NCBI GenBank assembly: GCA_021154985.1 | Contig: JAJNQE010000154.1 | Span: 1 to 56,832 of the forward strand | DNA from: Hydrogenophaga sp. | GTDB lineage: Bacteria; Pseudomonadota; Gammaproteobacteria; Burkholderiales; Burkholderiaceae_C | DNA length: 56,832 nt | Direction of reading: 5' to 3' | Shown here: positions 49,534 to 56,832 of the stretch, in pieces | Numbering within the stretch: position 1 is the first letter of the stretch | How the letters are laid out: the number at the start of each line of letters is the position of its first letter | Made by a program: the position numbers and the translations under genes | Notes under the pieces: model-generated | What the model was told of the DNA's origin: nothing | What the model saw: only the letters and a program-made list of their open reading frames with translations | Databases searched by the model: none

Positions 49534-52500
49534 CGCCCAGCCAGACCAGCCGCCGCTGGGCGCTGGCGCTGTGGTGCACGGGGGTGCTGCTCAGTGCGCT
49601 GGCCGGCTGGTCGGTGCACCAGGACAACCAGCGGGTGTTGCGACACCAGACCGAGATCGCGGCCGATGCCCTGAGCGGCGCGATCCAGGAGCGCTTCAAA
49701 CTGTACGAATACGGCCTGCGCGGCGCCCGGGGCGCCGTGGCGGCCAGCGGCGGGATCAGCGCCACGCCGCAGCAGTTCGGCGCGTACATCGAGAGCCGCG
49801 ACAGCGCACTGGAGTTTCCGGGCGCTCGCGGCTTCGGCTTCATCCAGCGCGTGGAGCGCTCCGACGTGGACGCCTTCGTGGCCCGCGCACGCAACGAAGG
49901 CCAGACCAACTTCGGCATCCGGGAACTGGCGCCGCACACCGAAGACCGCTTCGTCATTCGATACATCTTTCCGGAAGGCCCCAACCAGGGCGCCACCGGG
50001 CTCGACATCGCCTCGGAACCCAACCGCCGCGCTGCGGCCCTGGCGGCCTCGCGCGAGGCGCAAGCCCGCCTCACCGCACCCACCACCCTGGTGCAGGCCA
50101 GCGGGCTCGCGCGCCGGGGGTTCCTGCTGCTGCTGCCGGTCTACCGAGACCTGCGGCCCAACCCGGCCCCGGCCGCCCGCGAGGCCGCCACGCTGGGCTG
50201 GACCTACGCGCCGCTGGTGGTCGACGAGGTGCTGGCCGACCTGCAGCCGCAGTTGGACCGGGTGGCGATTTCCCTGACCGACAGCGCCGAACAGCAGCCC
50301 TTCTTCAAGTCACAGGACGCCTTCAGCACCGACCTGGAGGTCGTTCGCGCCATGCATGTGCAGGGCCGCGAGTGGGTGATGCGCGCGTATCCGCTGCCGG
50401 CCCTGGGTGCCTTGACGAACCCGGGGTCGCCCGCCATGACAGGGCTGGTCGGGGTGATCCTGAGCAGCGTGCTGGCGATGGGCCTGCTCCTGTTGCTGGA
50501 GCGGCGGCGGTTCCTGCTCGGACGCGCAGGCAGAGGGCCCAACATCCCGTTGTCGCGCGACCAGCCGATCCATCTGGCGGCCTTTGTGCGCAGCCGGCTC
50601 GCCGTGCGCGCCGGGCTGGGCTTCACCCTGGCGCTGGTGCTGCTCGTCACCAACCAGTACTTCCAGGCTCTGAGCATCCAGCGCCACCAAGCCGGGCTCG
50701 CGCTGCAGAGCGCTGTGGACTCGCTGGCGCGCACCGCCGAGAGCAAGTACGCGGAACGCCGGCGCAGCGTGCTGTTCCTGGCCAACACACCGCCGGTCAA
50801 GGGCCTGGTCCGGGCGCTGCAGCAAGGCGGGGTGGACGCGCAGGAGTCGTCCACCACGGCGCTGTGGCAGCGCCGCATGGAACAGATTTTTTCCGCCTAC
50901 CTGGCCGCCACGCCAGAGGCCTTGCAGGTGCGGTTCCTCGGTACTGCCGATGAGGGCCTGGACATCGTGCGGGTGGAGCGCCAGGGCGACCAGCTGGTGG
51001 TGGCAACCAGCACCAACCTGCAACGCAACGGCGACGCGGTGCATGTGCGGGAGGCCTTGCGCCTGGGTGAAGGCATGGTCTTCGTCTCGGACCTCGGCCT
51101 CCACCGGGAACAGGGCCAGGTCGGCTTGCCACACCGCCCCACGATCCACTACGCCACCCCGGTGCACAGCGCCTACAACCAGGTGTTCGGCGCCATCGTG
51201 GTCACCGTGGATGTGTCAGGGCGGGTGGGTGCGCTGGCGCCGGGCGTCGGCCCACGACCCCAGGTGTACGCCACCAATGCGCAAGGCGACTTCGTGGCCA
51301 ACCCCGATCCCTCGCTGAACTTCGGTTTTGACCTGGGCCAACGCCACGTGTGGAACGACAGCTTCCTGCCGGCACCGGCGCCCGATGGCTTCAGCGGGGA
51401 TCGCGTCGGCTGGTGGAAAGGGCCGCAAGGCCTGGTCATGGCGGCGCAAGCGAGCGTGATGGGCAACCCCGATTCGTCCATCGGCGTGTTGCGCTACACC
51501 GCCACCCGGCTGGACAGCGAGCTGAAGACCGAGGCCATGGCCAGCGCCCGCGAGGGGGTGCCGCCCCTGCTGGGCACGGGCGCTGCGGGCGCGCTCATGC
51601 TCTACCTCTACTGGGTCGGTGTGCAGCGGCGCTTGCGCGCTCGCGAAGATCGCCTGCAACTGGCCGCCATCGTCGACCAGTCGCCCGACGCGATCGTGGG
51701 GCTGGACCCCGAGGGGCGTGTGACCTCGTGGAACCGCGGTGCTCAACGGCTCTTTGGACACTCGGCACAGGAAGCGATCGGACAAGGTCTGGACGAGCTC
51801 ACCATGCCACCAGGGCAGACCGGCGAAGCGGTGCAGGCGATCGGGAACCTGGCACACACCCGCGGTGAGGCCCCGGTGGAGATGTGGCGGCAGACCCGCG
51901 ACGGGCGGGCCGTGCTGGTGTCCATGACGCTCTCGCGGCTGGTCGGCGACAACGGCAAGCCCCTGGGCGCATCGGCCATCGTGCGCGACATCACCGACGA
52001 GCGCGCCGCCCAGCGCAAGGTGGTGGAGCTCAAGGAAGGGCTGGAGCAGGAGGTGAAGGAACGCACCGCCGCCCTGGCCGACGAGCACGACCGGCTGGAA
52101 AACATCCTCATCGGAACGGACGCGGGCACCTGGGAGTGGAACGTGCAGACGGGCGAAACCCGTTTCAACGAGCGCTGGGCGACCATCATTGGCGAGCAGC
52201 TTGACGAGCTGCAGCCCACCACCATCGACACCTGGATGCGGTTCGCACACCCGGACGATCTGGCCGAGTCCGGGAGACGTCTGGAGGCTCACTTCAAGGG
52301 CGAGACCGACCGGTACGAATGCGAGGCGCGCATGCGCCACCGGGACGGCCACTGGGTCTGGGTGCTCGACCGGGGACGTGTGCGCAGCTGGACCCCCGAC
52401 GGACAACCGGAGTGGATGTACGGCACGCATCAGGACATCTCGGCCAGCAAGCAGGCGCAGGACACCGTGGCGCACAACGAAGTCTTGCTGCGCGGCGCCA

Positions 52501-54665
52501 TCGACGCGGTGGACGAGGCCTTTGTGTTGTTCGATCCCGAGGACCGGATGATTTTCTGCAACGAAAAATACCGGCAGATCTCGCCCGAACTCGCGCCCAT
52601 GTTGGTGCCGGGCGTGAAGTTCGAGGACATCCTTCGCGCCAGCGCCTTGCAGGGCGACCACCGGGATTCCAGCGAAAACGTCGAGGCCTGGGTCGCCGAG
52701 CGCATGGCCGCCCACCAGGACGGCAACACGGAAATGGTGCAGCGACTCACGAACGGTCGCACGCTGCGCGTGGTGGAGCGCCGCATGCCCGACGGCCACA
52801 CGGTGGGCTTTCGCATCGACATCACCAACCTGGTGAAGGCCAAGGAACAGGCCCAGGAAGCCTCGCGCATCAAGGGCGAGTTCCTGGCCAACATGAGCCA
52901 CGAAATCCGCACACCGCTCAACGCCATGATCGGCATGACCCACCTGCTGGGCGACACGCCGCTGACGCCCTACCAGTCCCAGTTGCTGGCCAAGTCGCGG
53001 GTGGCCAGCCGCTCTCTGCTGGGCCTGGTCAACGACGTGCTTGACCTGGCCAAGATCGAGGCCGGCGGGCTCGATCTGGACATCCGCCCCTTCAGCCCGC
53101 AAGACATGCTCGGTGAAATGGACGCCCTGTTCCGCGCCCAGACCGAGGCCAGCGGGATTCGCTACACGATCACCGTGGCGCGCGAGGTGCCGCCGGTGTT
53201 GCTGGGTGACGCCCAGCGCGTGCGCCAGATCTTCACCAACCTGATTGGAAACGCCTGCAAGTTCACCAAGGCCGGCAGCGTGGCGGTGTCGCTCGGCCTG
53301 GTGCCGCCGCTCGCCACCGATGAGCCGCAGCAGGTGCGTCTGCGCGGCGTGGTGCGCGACACCGGCAGCGGCATCGATGCCGAGACCCAGGCCCGCCTGT
53401 TCACGCCCTTCACCCAGGCCGACACCTCGTCCACCCGCCGATTCAGCGGCACCGGACTGGGCCTGTCCATCGTGCGCAAGCTCGCCCACATGATGGGTGG
53501 GCAGGTGGGCTTGAAGAGCGTGCCGGGCGAGGGCAGCGAGTTCTGGTTCGAACTGGTGCTGCGCCGGCCCTCGGCCGCCGAACTGCACACGCTCAACCAC
53601 CAGCTCCACCAAGAACGGCCCGAGGAACAGGGCCGGGCGCTGCACCACCTCAACCTGCTGCTGGTGGACGACAGCGAGATCAACCTGGAGGTGGCCGCCG
53701 GCCTGCTGCAACGCGAAGGCGCACGCGTGTGCCTGGCGCGCACCGGGCGCGAAGCCCTGGAGGCCCTGCGCACCACGCCGAACGCCTTTGACGCGGTGCT
53801 GATGGACCTGCAAATGCCCGAGATGGACGGCCTGGAGGCCACGCGGCGCGTGCGCAACGAGCTCGGCCTGGGCGACCTGCCCATCATCGCGCTCACCGCC
53901 GGCGCGCTCGCCGAAGAACGCCAGTTGGCGTTTGCGGCGGGTATGAACGCCTTCCTCACCAAACCACTTGACCCCGAACGGCTGGTGCGCACGGTGCACG
54001 GCTGCATTCACAAAACTGACGGCACACCCGAGCTGCGGCCAGCGCCGGTGGCGGCTCCGGTGCAGGACGGGCCAGCAGCCTGGCCGCAGATCCCGGGCGT
54101 GGACACCGAGCAGGCGTCGCAACGCCTCGGAGGTGATCTGGACCTGTGGCTGAAATCGTTGCGGCGCATGCTGGCCGAGTACGCCGACTGGGCGGGTGGC
54201 GAGCTGGATCTGCCACAGGACGAAAGCGCCCGGCAAACCCCGGCAGCGCGCCTGCACAAGCTGCGCGGCATTGCCGGCACGCTGGGCATCACCGAAGTGA
54301 TGGCGCTGGCACAGGCACTGGAAGCCGACCTGCTGCAGGACACCCCGACCGCACAACTGGCCGCGCAATGGCAGGCGTTGCAAGCGGCCCTGGCTTCGCT
54401 GCAGCGGCACAGCGAACCGGTCCTGAAGGCGGCGCTGGCGCCCAGGGCGCTGGAGGGCCAGGTCGACGCCAGCGAGGCCGATCTGGCGCAGCTGTTGGAA
54501 CTGCTGCAACGTCAAGACCTGGACGCATTGACCTGGTGGCGCGACCGGACGCACTGGTTGCAAGCCCGGTTTGGCGTCACACTCGTCGAACGCGTGAGCC
54601 ACCTGCTCGACGATCTGGATTTCGCAGGCGCCAGCGCGGCCCTGACCAAGGAACCGCCGCCATGA
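49530..54665 (+). CDS. Hybrid histidine kinase: CHASE, second extracytoplasmic sensor, 3 PAS, HisKA-ATPase, REC, HPt
   Basis: 1711 residues, a complete phosphorelay in one chain. Helix 1 about 10-25; CHASE sensor 56-295 (EYGLRGARGAV, FGFIQRV); helices at 304-326 and 361-381; a second, Cache-like periplasmic segment 385-675; helix 680-698. PAS domains 709-830, 858-985 and 986-1105. HisKA with His1124 (NMSHEIRTPLNAM), ATPase 1226-1350 (NLIGNACKFT, GTGLGLSIV), receiver 1374-1495 with Asp1426 (LMDLQMPEMDG), and HPt with His1576 (RLHKLRGIAGTLGI). Two separate extracytoplasmic sensors in one kinase is unusual. Coupled by ATGA overlaps to genes on both sides. Confidence 0.92.
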   Translation: MTPSQTSRRWALALWCTGVLLSALAGWSVHQDNQRVLRHQTEIAADALSGAIQERFKLYEYGLRGARGAVAASGGISATPQQFGAYIESRDSALEFPGARGFGFIQRVERSDVDAFVARARNEGQTNFGIRELAPHTEDRFVIRYIFPEGPNQGATGLDIASEPNRRAAALAASREAQARLTAPTTLVQASGLARRGFLLLLPVYRDLRPNPAPAAREAATLGWTYAPLVVDEVLADLQPQLDRVAISLTDSAEQQPFFKSQDAFSTDLEVVRAMHVQGREWVMRAYPLPALGALTNPGSPAMTGLVGVILSSVLAMGLLLLLERRRFLLGRAGRGPNIPLSRDQPIHLAAFVRSRLAVRAGLGFTLALVLLVTNQYFQALSIQRHQAGLALQSAVDSLARTAESKYAERRRSVLFLANTPPVKGLVRALQQGGVDAQESSTTALWQRRMEQIFSAYLAATPEALQVRFLGTADEGLDIVRVERQGDQLVVATSTNLQRNGDAVHVREALRLGEGMVFVSDLGLHREQGQVGLPHRPTIHYATPVHSAYNQVFGAIVVTVDVSGRVGALAPGVGPRPQVYATNAQGDFVANPDPSLNFGFDLGQRHVWNDSFLPAPAPDGFSGDRVGWWKGPQGLVMAAQASVMGNPDSSIGVLRYTATRLDSELKTEAMASAREGVPPLLGTGAAGALMLYLYWVGVQRRLRAREDRLQLAAIVDQSPDAIVGLDPEGRVTSWNRGAQRLFGHSAQEAIGQGLDELTMPPGQTGEAVQAIGNLAHTRGEAPVEMWRQTRDGRAVLVSMTLSRLVGDNGKPLGASAIVRDITDERAAQRKVVELKEGLEQEVKERTAALADEHDRLENILIGTDAGTWEWNVQTGETRFNERWATIIGEQLDELQPTTIDTWMRFAHPDDLAESGRRLEAHFKGETDRYECEARMRHRDGHWVWVLDRGRVRSWTPDGQPEWMYGTHQDISASKQAQDTVAHNEVLLRGAIDAVDEAFVLFDPEDRMIFCNEKYRQISPELAPMLVPGVKFEDILRASALQGDHRDSSENVEAWVAERMAAHQDGNTEMVQRLTNGRTLRVVERRMPDGHTVGFRIDITNLVKAKEQAQEASRIKGEFLANMSHEIRTPLNAMIGMTHLLGDTPLTPYQSQLLAKSRVASRSLLGLVNDVLDLAKIEAGGLDLDIRPFSPQDMLGEMDALFRAQTEASGIRYTITVAREVPPVLLGDAQRVRQIFTNLIGNACKFTKAGSVAVSLGLVPPLATDEPQQVRLRGVVRDTGSGIDAETQARLFTPFTQADTSSTRRFSGTGLGLSIVRKLAHMMGGQVGLKSVPGEGSEFWFELVLRRPSAAELHTLNHQLHQERPEEQGRALHHLNLLLVDDSEINLEVAAGLLQREGARVCLARTGREALEALRTTPNAFDAVLMDLQMPEMDGLEATRRVRNELGLGDLPIIALTAGALAEERQLAFAAGMNAFLTKPLDPERLVRTVHGCIHKTDGTPELRPAPVAAPVQDGPAAWPQIPGVDTEQASQRLGGDLDLWLKSLRRMLAEYADWAGGELDLPQDESARQTPAARLHKLRGIAGTLGITEVMALAQALEADLLQDTPTAQLAAQWQALQAALASLQRHSEPVLKAALAPRALEGQVDASEADLAQLLELLQRQDLDALTWWRDRTHWLQARFGVTLVERVSHLLDDLDFAGASAALTKEPPP

Positions 54666-55882
54666 TTTCCCCTGTCACGGGGCACCCCGCCCCGATCGAC
54701 ACCCCGCAGAGCACCGCGCTGCCCCCCGACATCCTGATCGTGGACGACGACCCGGGCATGGTGCAGACGCTGGCCCGCGTCATCCGCCCGCTGGGCCGGC
54801 TGCGTTTTGCCACCCAGGGCATGGACGCCCTGCGGCTGATGGCCGAGGCGCCGCCCGACCTGGTGCTGCTCGACGCCCAGATGCCCGGCATGTCGGGCTT
54901 CGAGGTGCTCGAAGCCATCAAATGCGACGCGCAGCTGGCCGACATCCCGGTGATCTTCGTCACCAGCCAGGCCGAGGCCCAGTTCGAGCAGACCGGCCTG
55001 GAAAAAGGCGCGGCCGACTTCATTGCCAAACCGATCCGTCCCGCCATCGTGCAGGCGCGCGTGCGCACCCAACTGCGGCTCAAGCAGGCCAACGATGCAC
55101 TCAAACAGGTGGCCGCCACCGACCGCCTGAACCTGGCCGAAGCGCTGGCCGAGTTGCGCGCGAGCCACGCCCAGCTGCAGAACACCGCCGAAGAACTGAA
55201 GCTGGCCAACGAAGGCCTGCTGCAGTTCGTGCGCATCAGCTCGCACGACCTGCGCGAACCCTTGAACACCGTGGTGCAGTTCGTCGGGCTGGTGGAAGAA
55301 GACCACAGCGCCGGTCTGCCCGACGATGCGCGTCACTACCTCAAGCTGGTGCGCAGCGCCGGTGAGCGCATGCGCACGCTGCTCGATGACGTGGTGCGCT
55401 ACGCCCGCCTGCAGCGCGGTGAAACCGAACCCCGCACCCCGGTGGCATTGGGGCCGCTGCTGGCCGAACTGTGCGAGGCGCTCGCGGCCCAGCTGGACGC
55501 GAGCGATGCCGAGCTGCGCATCGGCGCCCTGCCGGTGGTCCAGGGCCACGCGAGCCTGCTGTCGCTGTTGTTCCAGAACCTGGTGTCCAACGCACTCAAG
55601 TTCATGCCCGAAGGCCGCGCGCCGCGCATCGATGTGTCGGCGCGCAGCGCCGGGGGCATGGTCACCGTCACGCTGGAAGACAACGGCATCGGCATCACAC
55701 CCGAGGGCATGGAGCAGCTGTTCCAGCCGTTCGCCCGCCTGAACCTGCGGCGCGAATTCGAGGGCTCGGGCCTCGGTCTGGCGATCTGCCGCCAGATCGC
55801 AGAAGCCCACGGCGGCACGATCAGCGTGCGCTCACGGCCAGGCGAGGGTTCCGCGTTCGAGGTGACGCTGCCCCCGGCTTGA
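54662..55882 (+). CDS. Receiver-histidine kinase (REC-HisKA-ATPase)
   Basis: 406 residues, no membrane segment. N-terminal receiver 22-140 with Asp71 (LVLLDAQMPGMSGFEVL), VTSQ switch and AKPI Lys; coiled coil 150-185; HisKA with His195 (ISSHDLREPLNTVVQF); ATPase domain 290-405 (NLVSNALKFMPEG, DNGIGIT, GSGLGLAIC). Kinases with an input receiver are usually switched by phosphate from another kinase, here most likely the hybrid kinase whose gene it overlaps by 4 bases. Its 3' end overlaps the glycosyltransferase gene by 51 bases on the other strand. Confidence 0.93.
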   Translation: MISPVTGHPAPIDTPQSTALPPDILIVDDDPGMVQTLARVIRPLGRLRFATQGMDALRLMAEAPPDLVLLDAQMPGMSGFEVLEAIKCDAQLADIPVIFVTSQAEAQFEQTGLEKGAADFIAKPIRPAIVQARVRTQLRLKQANDALKQVAATDRLNLAEALAELRASHAQLQNTAEELKLANEGLLQFVRISSHDLREPLNTVVQFVGLVEEDHSAGLPDDARHYLKLVRSAGERMRTLLDDVVRYARLQRGETEPRTPVALGPLLAELCEALAAQLDASDAELRIGALPVVQGHASLLSLLFQNLVSNALKFMPEGRAPRIDVSARSAGGMVTVTLEDNGIGITPEGMEQLFQPFARLNLRREFEGSGLGLAICRQIAEAHGGTISVRSRPGEGSAFEVTLPPA

Positions 55883-56832
55883 GGACGTCCCGGTGTCCGG
55901 GCTTCGGGCCGCTGACACGATGCGTTCCAGGATGTCGGGGATTTCAAACAGGGCGCGGTTGTTCATGGCCCGCGCGCTGGCGCGGAATTCGTCCAGGCGG
56001 TCGAGCAACTCGGCCACCGCTCGATCGATGCTGCGAAAGCTGCGGTGCACGATGCCCAGGCGGTGCTCGGTGATCCACTGTGCGTTGTAGCGCTCCTGCG
56101 GCATGGTCCAGGCGTTGTCGACCACGATCACGGGCAGGCCTTGCTGCACGGCTTCGCTGAGGCTGCCCGGCCCGGGTTTGCCGATGAAGAAGTCGGCCAG
56201 CCGCATGTAGCGCGGGATGTCGGGCGCGAAGCCCACCACCACGCGCGGCGCACCGGGCGGCAAGGCGCTCAACTGGGTGGCCAGCCGCTGGTTGTGGCCG
56301 CAGACCAGGATGAGCTGGGTGGTCGCACCCAGCCGTTTGGCAATGCCCAGCATGGCCTTGGAGCCGTGGCCGCCAAACAGGACCAGCGCGGTCGGTCGGC
56401 TCGGGTCCAGGCCGAGGCGACGCATCTCGCCGGCGCGGTCCAGCGCAGGCGTTTCATAAAACTCGGGGCGGATGACCATGCCGCTGGTGGCGTGCACCCG
56501 CTCGGGGGGGTGACCCAATGCGTGGGCCTGGGCCACCGCACGCGCGCTGCCGCAGATGAAGTGCTGCGGCTGGCCGCGCTCGATCCAGAAACGCGGCGGC
56601 GTGTCGGCCAGGTCGGTGAGCACGGTGGCGTAGGGCACGCCCGGCAGCGTGCTGGCCAGGCTCTCGAACATCGCGCGGTTGAAGTTGGGCACCAGCGAGA
56701 CCACCAGATCGGGCTCGGTCTGCAGCCAATGCTGCTGCAGGGCTTTCACCAGCGTGGTGTGGCCCAGCCGGATCAGGCCTTGAAGGATCTTGAGTTCCTG
56801 CGCCATGCCGATGGTCCAGCCGCGTGCCAGCC
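55832..56832 (-). CDS. MurG/MGDG-synthase-like glycosyltransferase (GT28 type), partial
   Basis: At least 333 residues; the frame stays open to the window edge (LARGWTIG before the first internal Met at 56806), so the N-terminus is outside. GT-B fold: the visible part begins late in the acceptor domain (DLVVSLVPNFNR, YATVLTDLADTPPRFW) and contains the sugar-nucleotide domain (ALVLFGGHGSKAM, FAPDIPRYMRLADFFIGKPG, SLSEAVQQGLPVIV, PQERYNAQW). These fit diacylglycerol glycosyltransferases and MurG relatives, which use UDP sugars. It could make a membrane glycolipid. Convergent with the preceding kinase, overlapping by 51 bases, a long overlap worth checking. Confidence 0.85.
   Translation of the reverse strand, partial: LARGWTIGMAQELKILQGLIRLGHTTLVKALQQHWLQTEPDLVVSLVPNFNRAMFESLASTLPGVPYATVLTDLADTPPRFWIERGQPQHFICGSARAVAQAHALGHPPERVHATSGMVIRPEFYETPALDRAGEMRRLGLDPSRPTALVLFGGHGSKAMLGIAKRLGATTQLILVCGHNQRLATQLSALPPGAPRVVVGFAPDIPRYMRLADFFIGKPGPGSLSEAVQQGLPVIVVDNAWTMPQERYNAQWITEHRLGIVHRSFRSIDRAVAELLDRLDEFRASARAMNNRALFEIPDILERIVSAARSPDTGTSSSRGQRHLERGTLAWP

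Noticed and set aside
51216..54602. An 1128-codon open frame opposite the hybrid kinase
   Set aside because: Composition is dominated by His, Gln, Val and Gly as in other antisense shadows here; the opposite strand encodes a clear kinase.
39121..55882. Signalling cluster as a genomic island
   Set aside because: No integrase, tRNA, flanking direct repeats or composition shift; codon use resembles the rest of the window.
54146..55882. A 578-codon frame overlapping the hybrid kinase end and the REC-kinase
   Set aside because: Its first part is an out-of-frame reading of the hybrid kinase; only the portion from 54662 encodes the REC-kinase.

Overview
The window is a GC-rich, gene-dense chromosomal segment that looks like a betaproteobacterium of the Comamonadaceae (Hydrogenophaga, Acidovorax and Variovorax are the sort of genus I would expect; this is inference from gene content). 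Pointers are the pilT-pilU pair, an Lrp-type regulator divergent from a PutA that lacks a DNA-binding domain, a Bug-type solute-binding protein, and two families of GC-rich intergenic repeats placed just after stop codons. I see no phage, transposase, integron, CRISPR array, tRNA or rRNA. I annotate 42 protein genes; two run off the window ends (an aminotransferase at the left, a glycosyltransferase at the right).

Layout. 1-5309: class III aminotransferase (partial), purU, a GcvA-like LysR regulator, a small heat-shock protein and a lone glcD. 5359-9704: a seven-PAS histidine kinase coupled to an Rcp1-like response regulator. 9723-12017: a biotin-carrier/carboxyltransferase fusion and a small RRM-like protein. 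12207-15185: a GGDEF-EAL protein with both active sites intact. 15281-20258: amino-acid catabolism (PuuA/GlnT-type glutamine synthetase, PutA, Lrp regulator). 20328-23850: DUF3617 protein, YggS-type protein, and the twitching ATPases PilT and PilU. 23968-28756: 3-hydroxyisobutyrate-dehydrogenase-like enzyme, the BON lipoprotein/SIS/YraN operon divergent from rsmI, and small membrane proteins. 28934-36300: Tat-exported intradiol dioxygenase, DUF457 membrane protein, glyoxalase I with a CopD-like protein, DUF1566 lipoprotein, DinG, patatin. 36304-39081: LysR regulator divergent from an SbtA-type bicarbonate transporter, then a 99-residue unknown protein and a PACE efflux protein. 39121-44845: a membrane PAS kinase, a MarC-BCCT transporter operon with a structured leader, and a MarR regulator. 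44945-49006: Bug protein, sulfatase, SulP transporter. 49141-55882: a translationally coupled three-gene phosphorelay. 55832-end: MurG/MGDG-synthase-like glycosyltransferase.

How the genes work together. The window is rich in signalling: four histidine kinases, two free receivers, one c-di-GMP protein and five transcription factors, with pilT/pilU motility ATPases in between. None of the kinase operons encodes a DNA-binding response regulator, so output probably goes through protein contacts or unlinked regulators. Metabolic cassettes with a local regulator are putA with the Lrp protein, sbtA with the LysR protein, and the Bug/sulfatase genes with the MarR protein. The best candidates for something new are the ATGA-coupled phosphorelay (49141-55882), the duplicated PAS pair in the kinase at 5359, the orphan biotin carrier/carboxyltransferase fusion, and the LysR-sbtA-unknown-PACE cassette with its clear T-N11-A operator.
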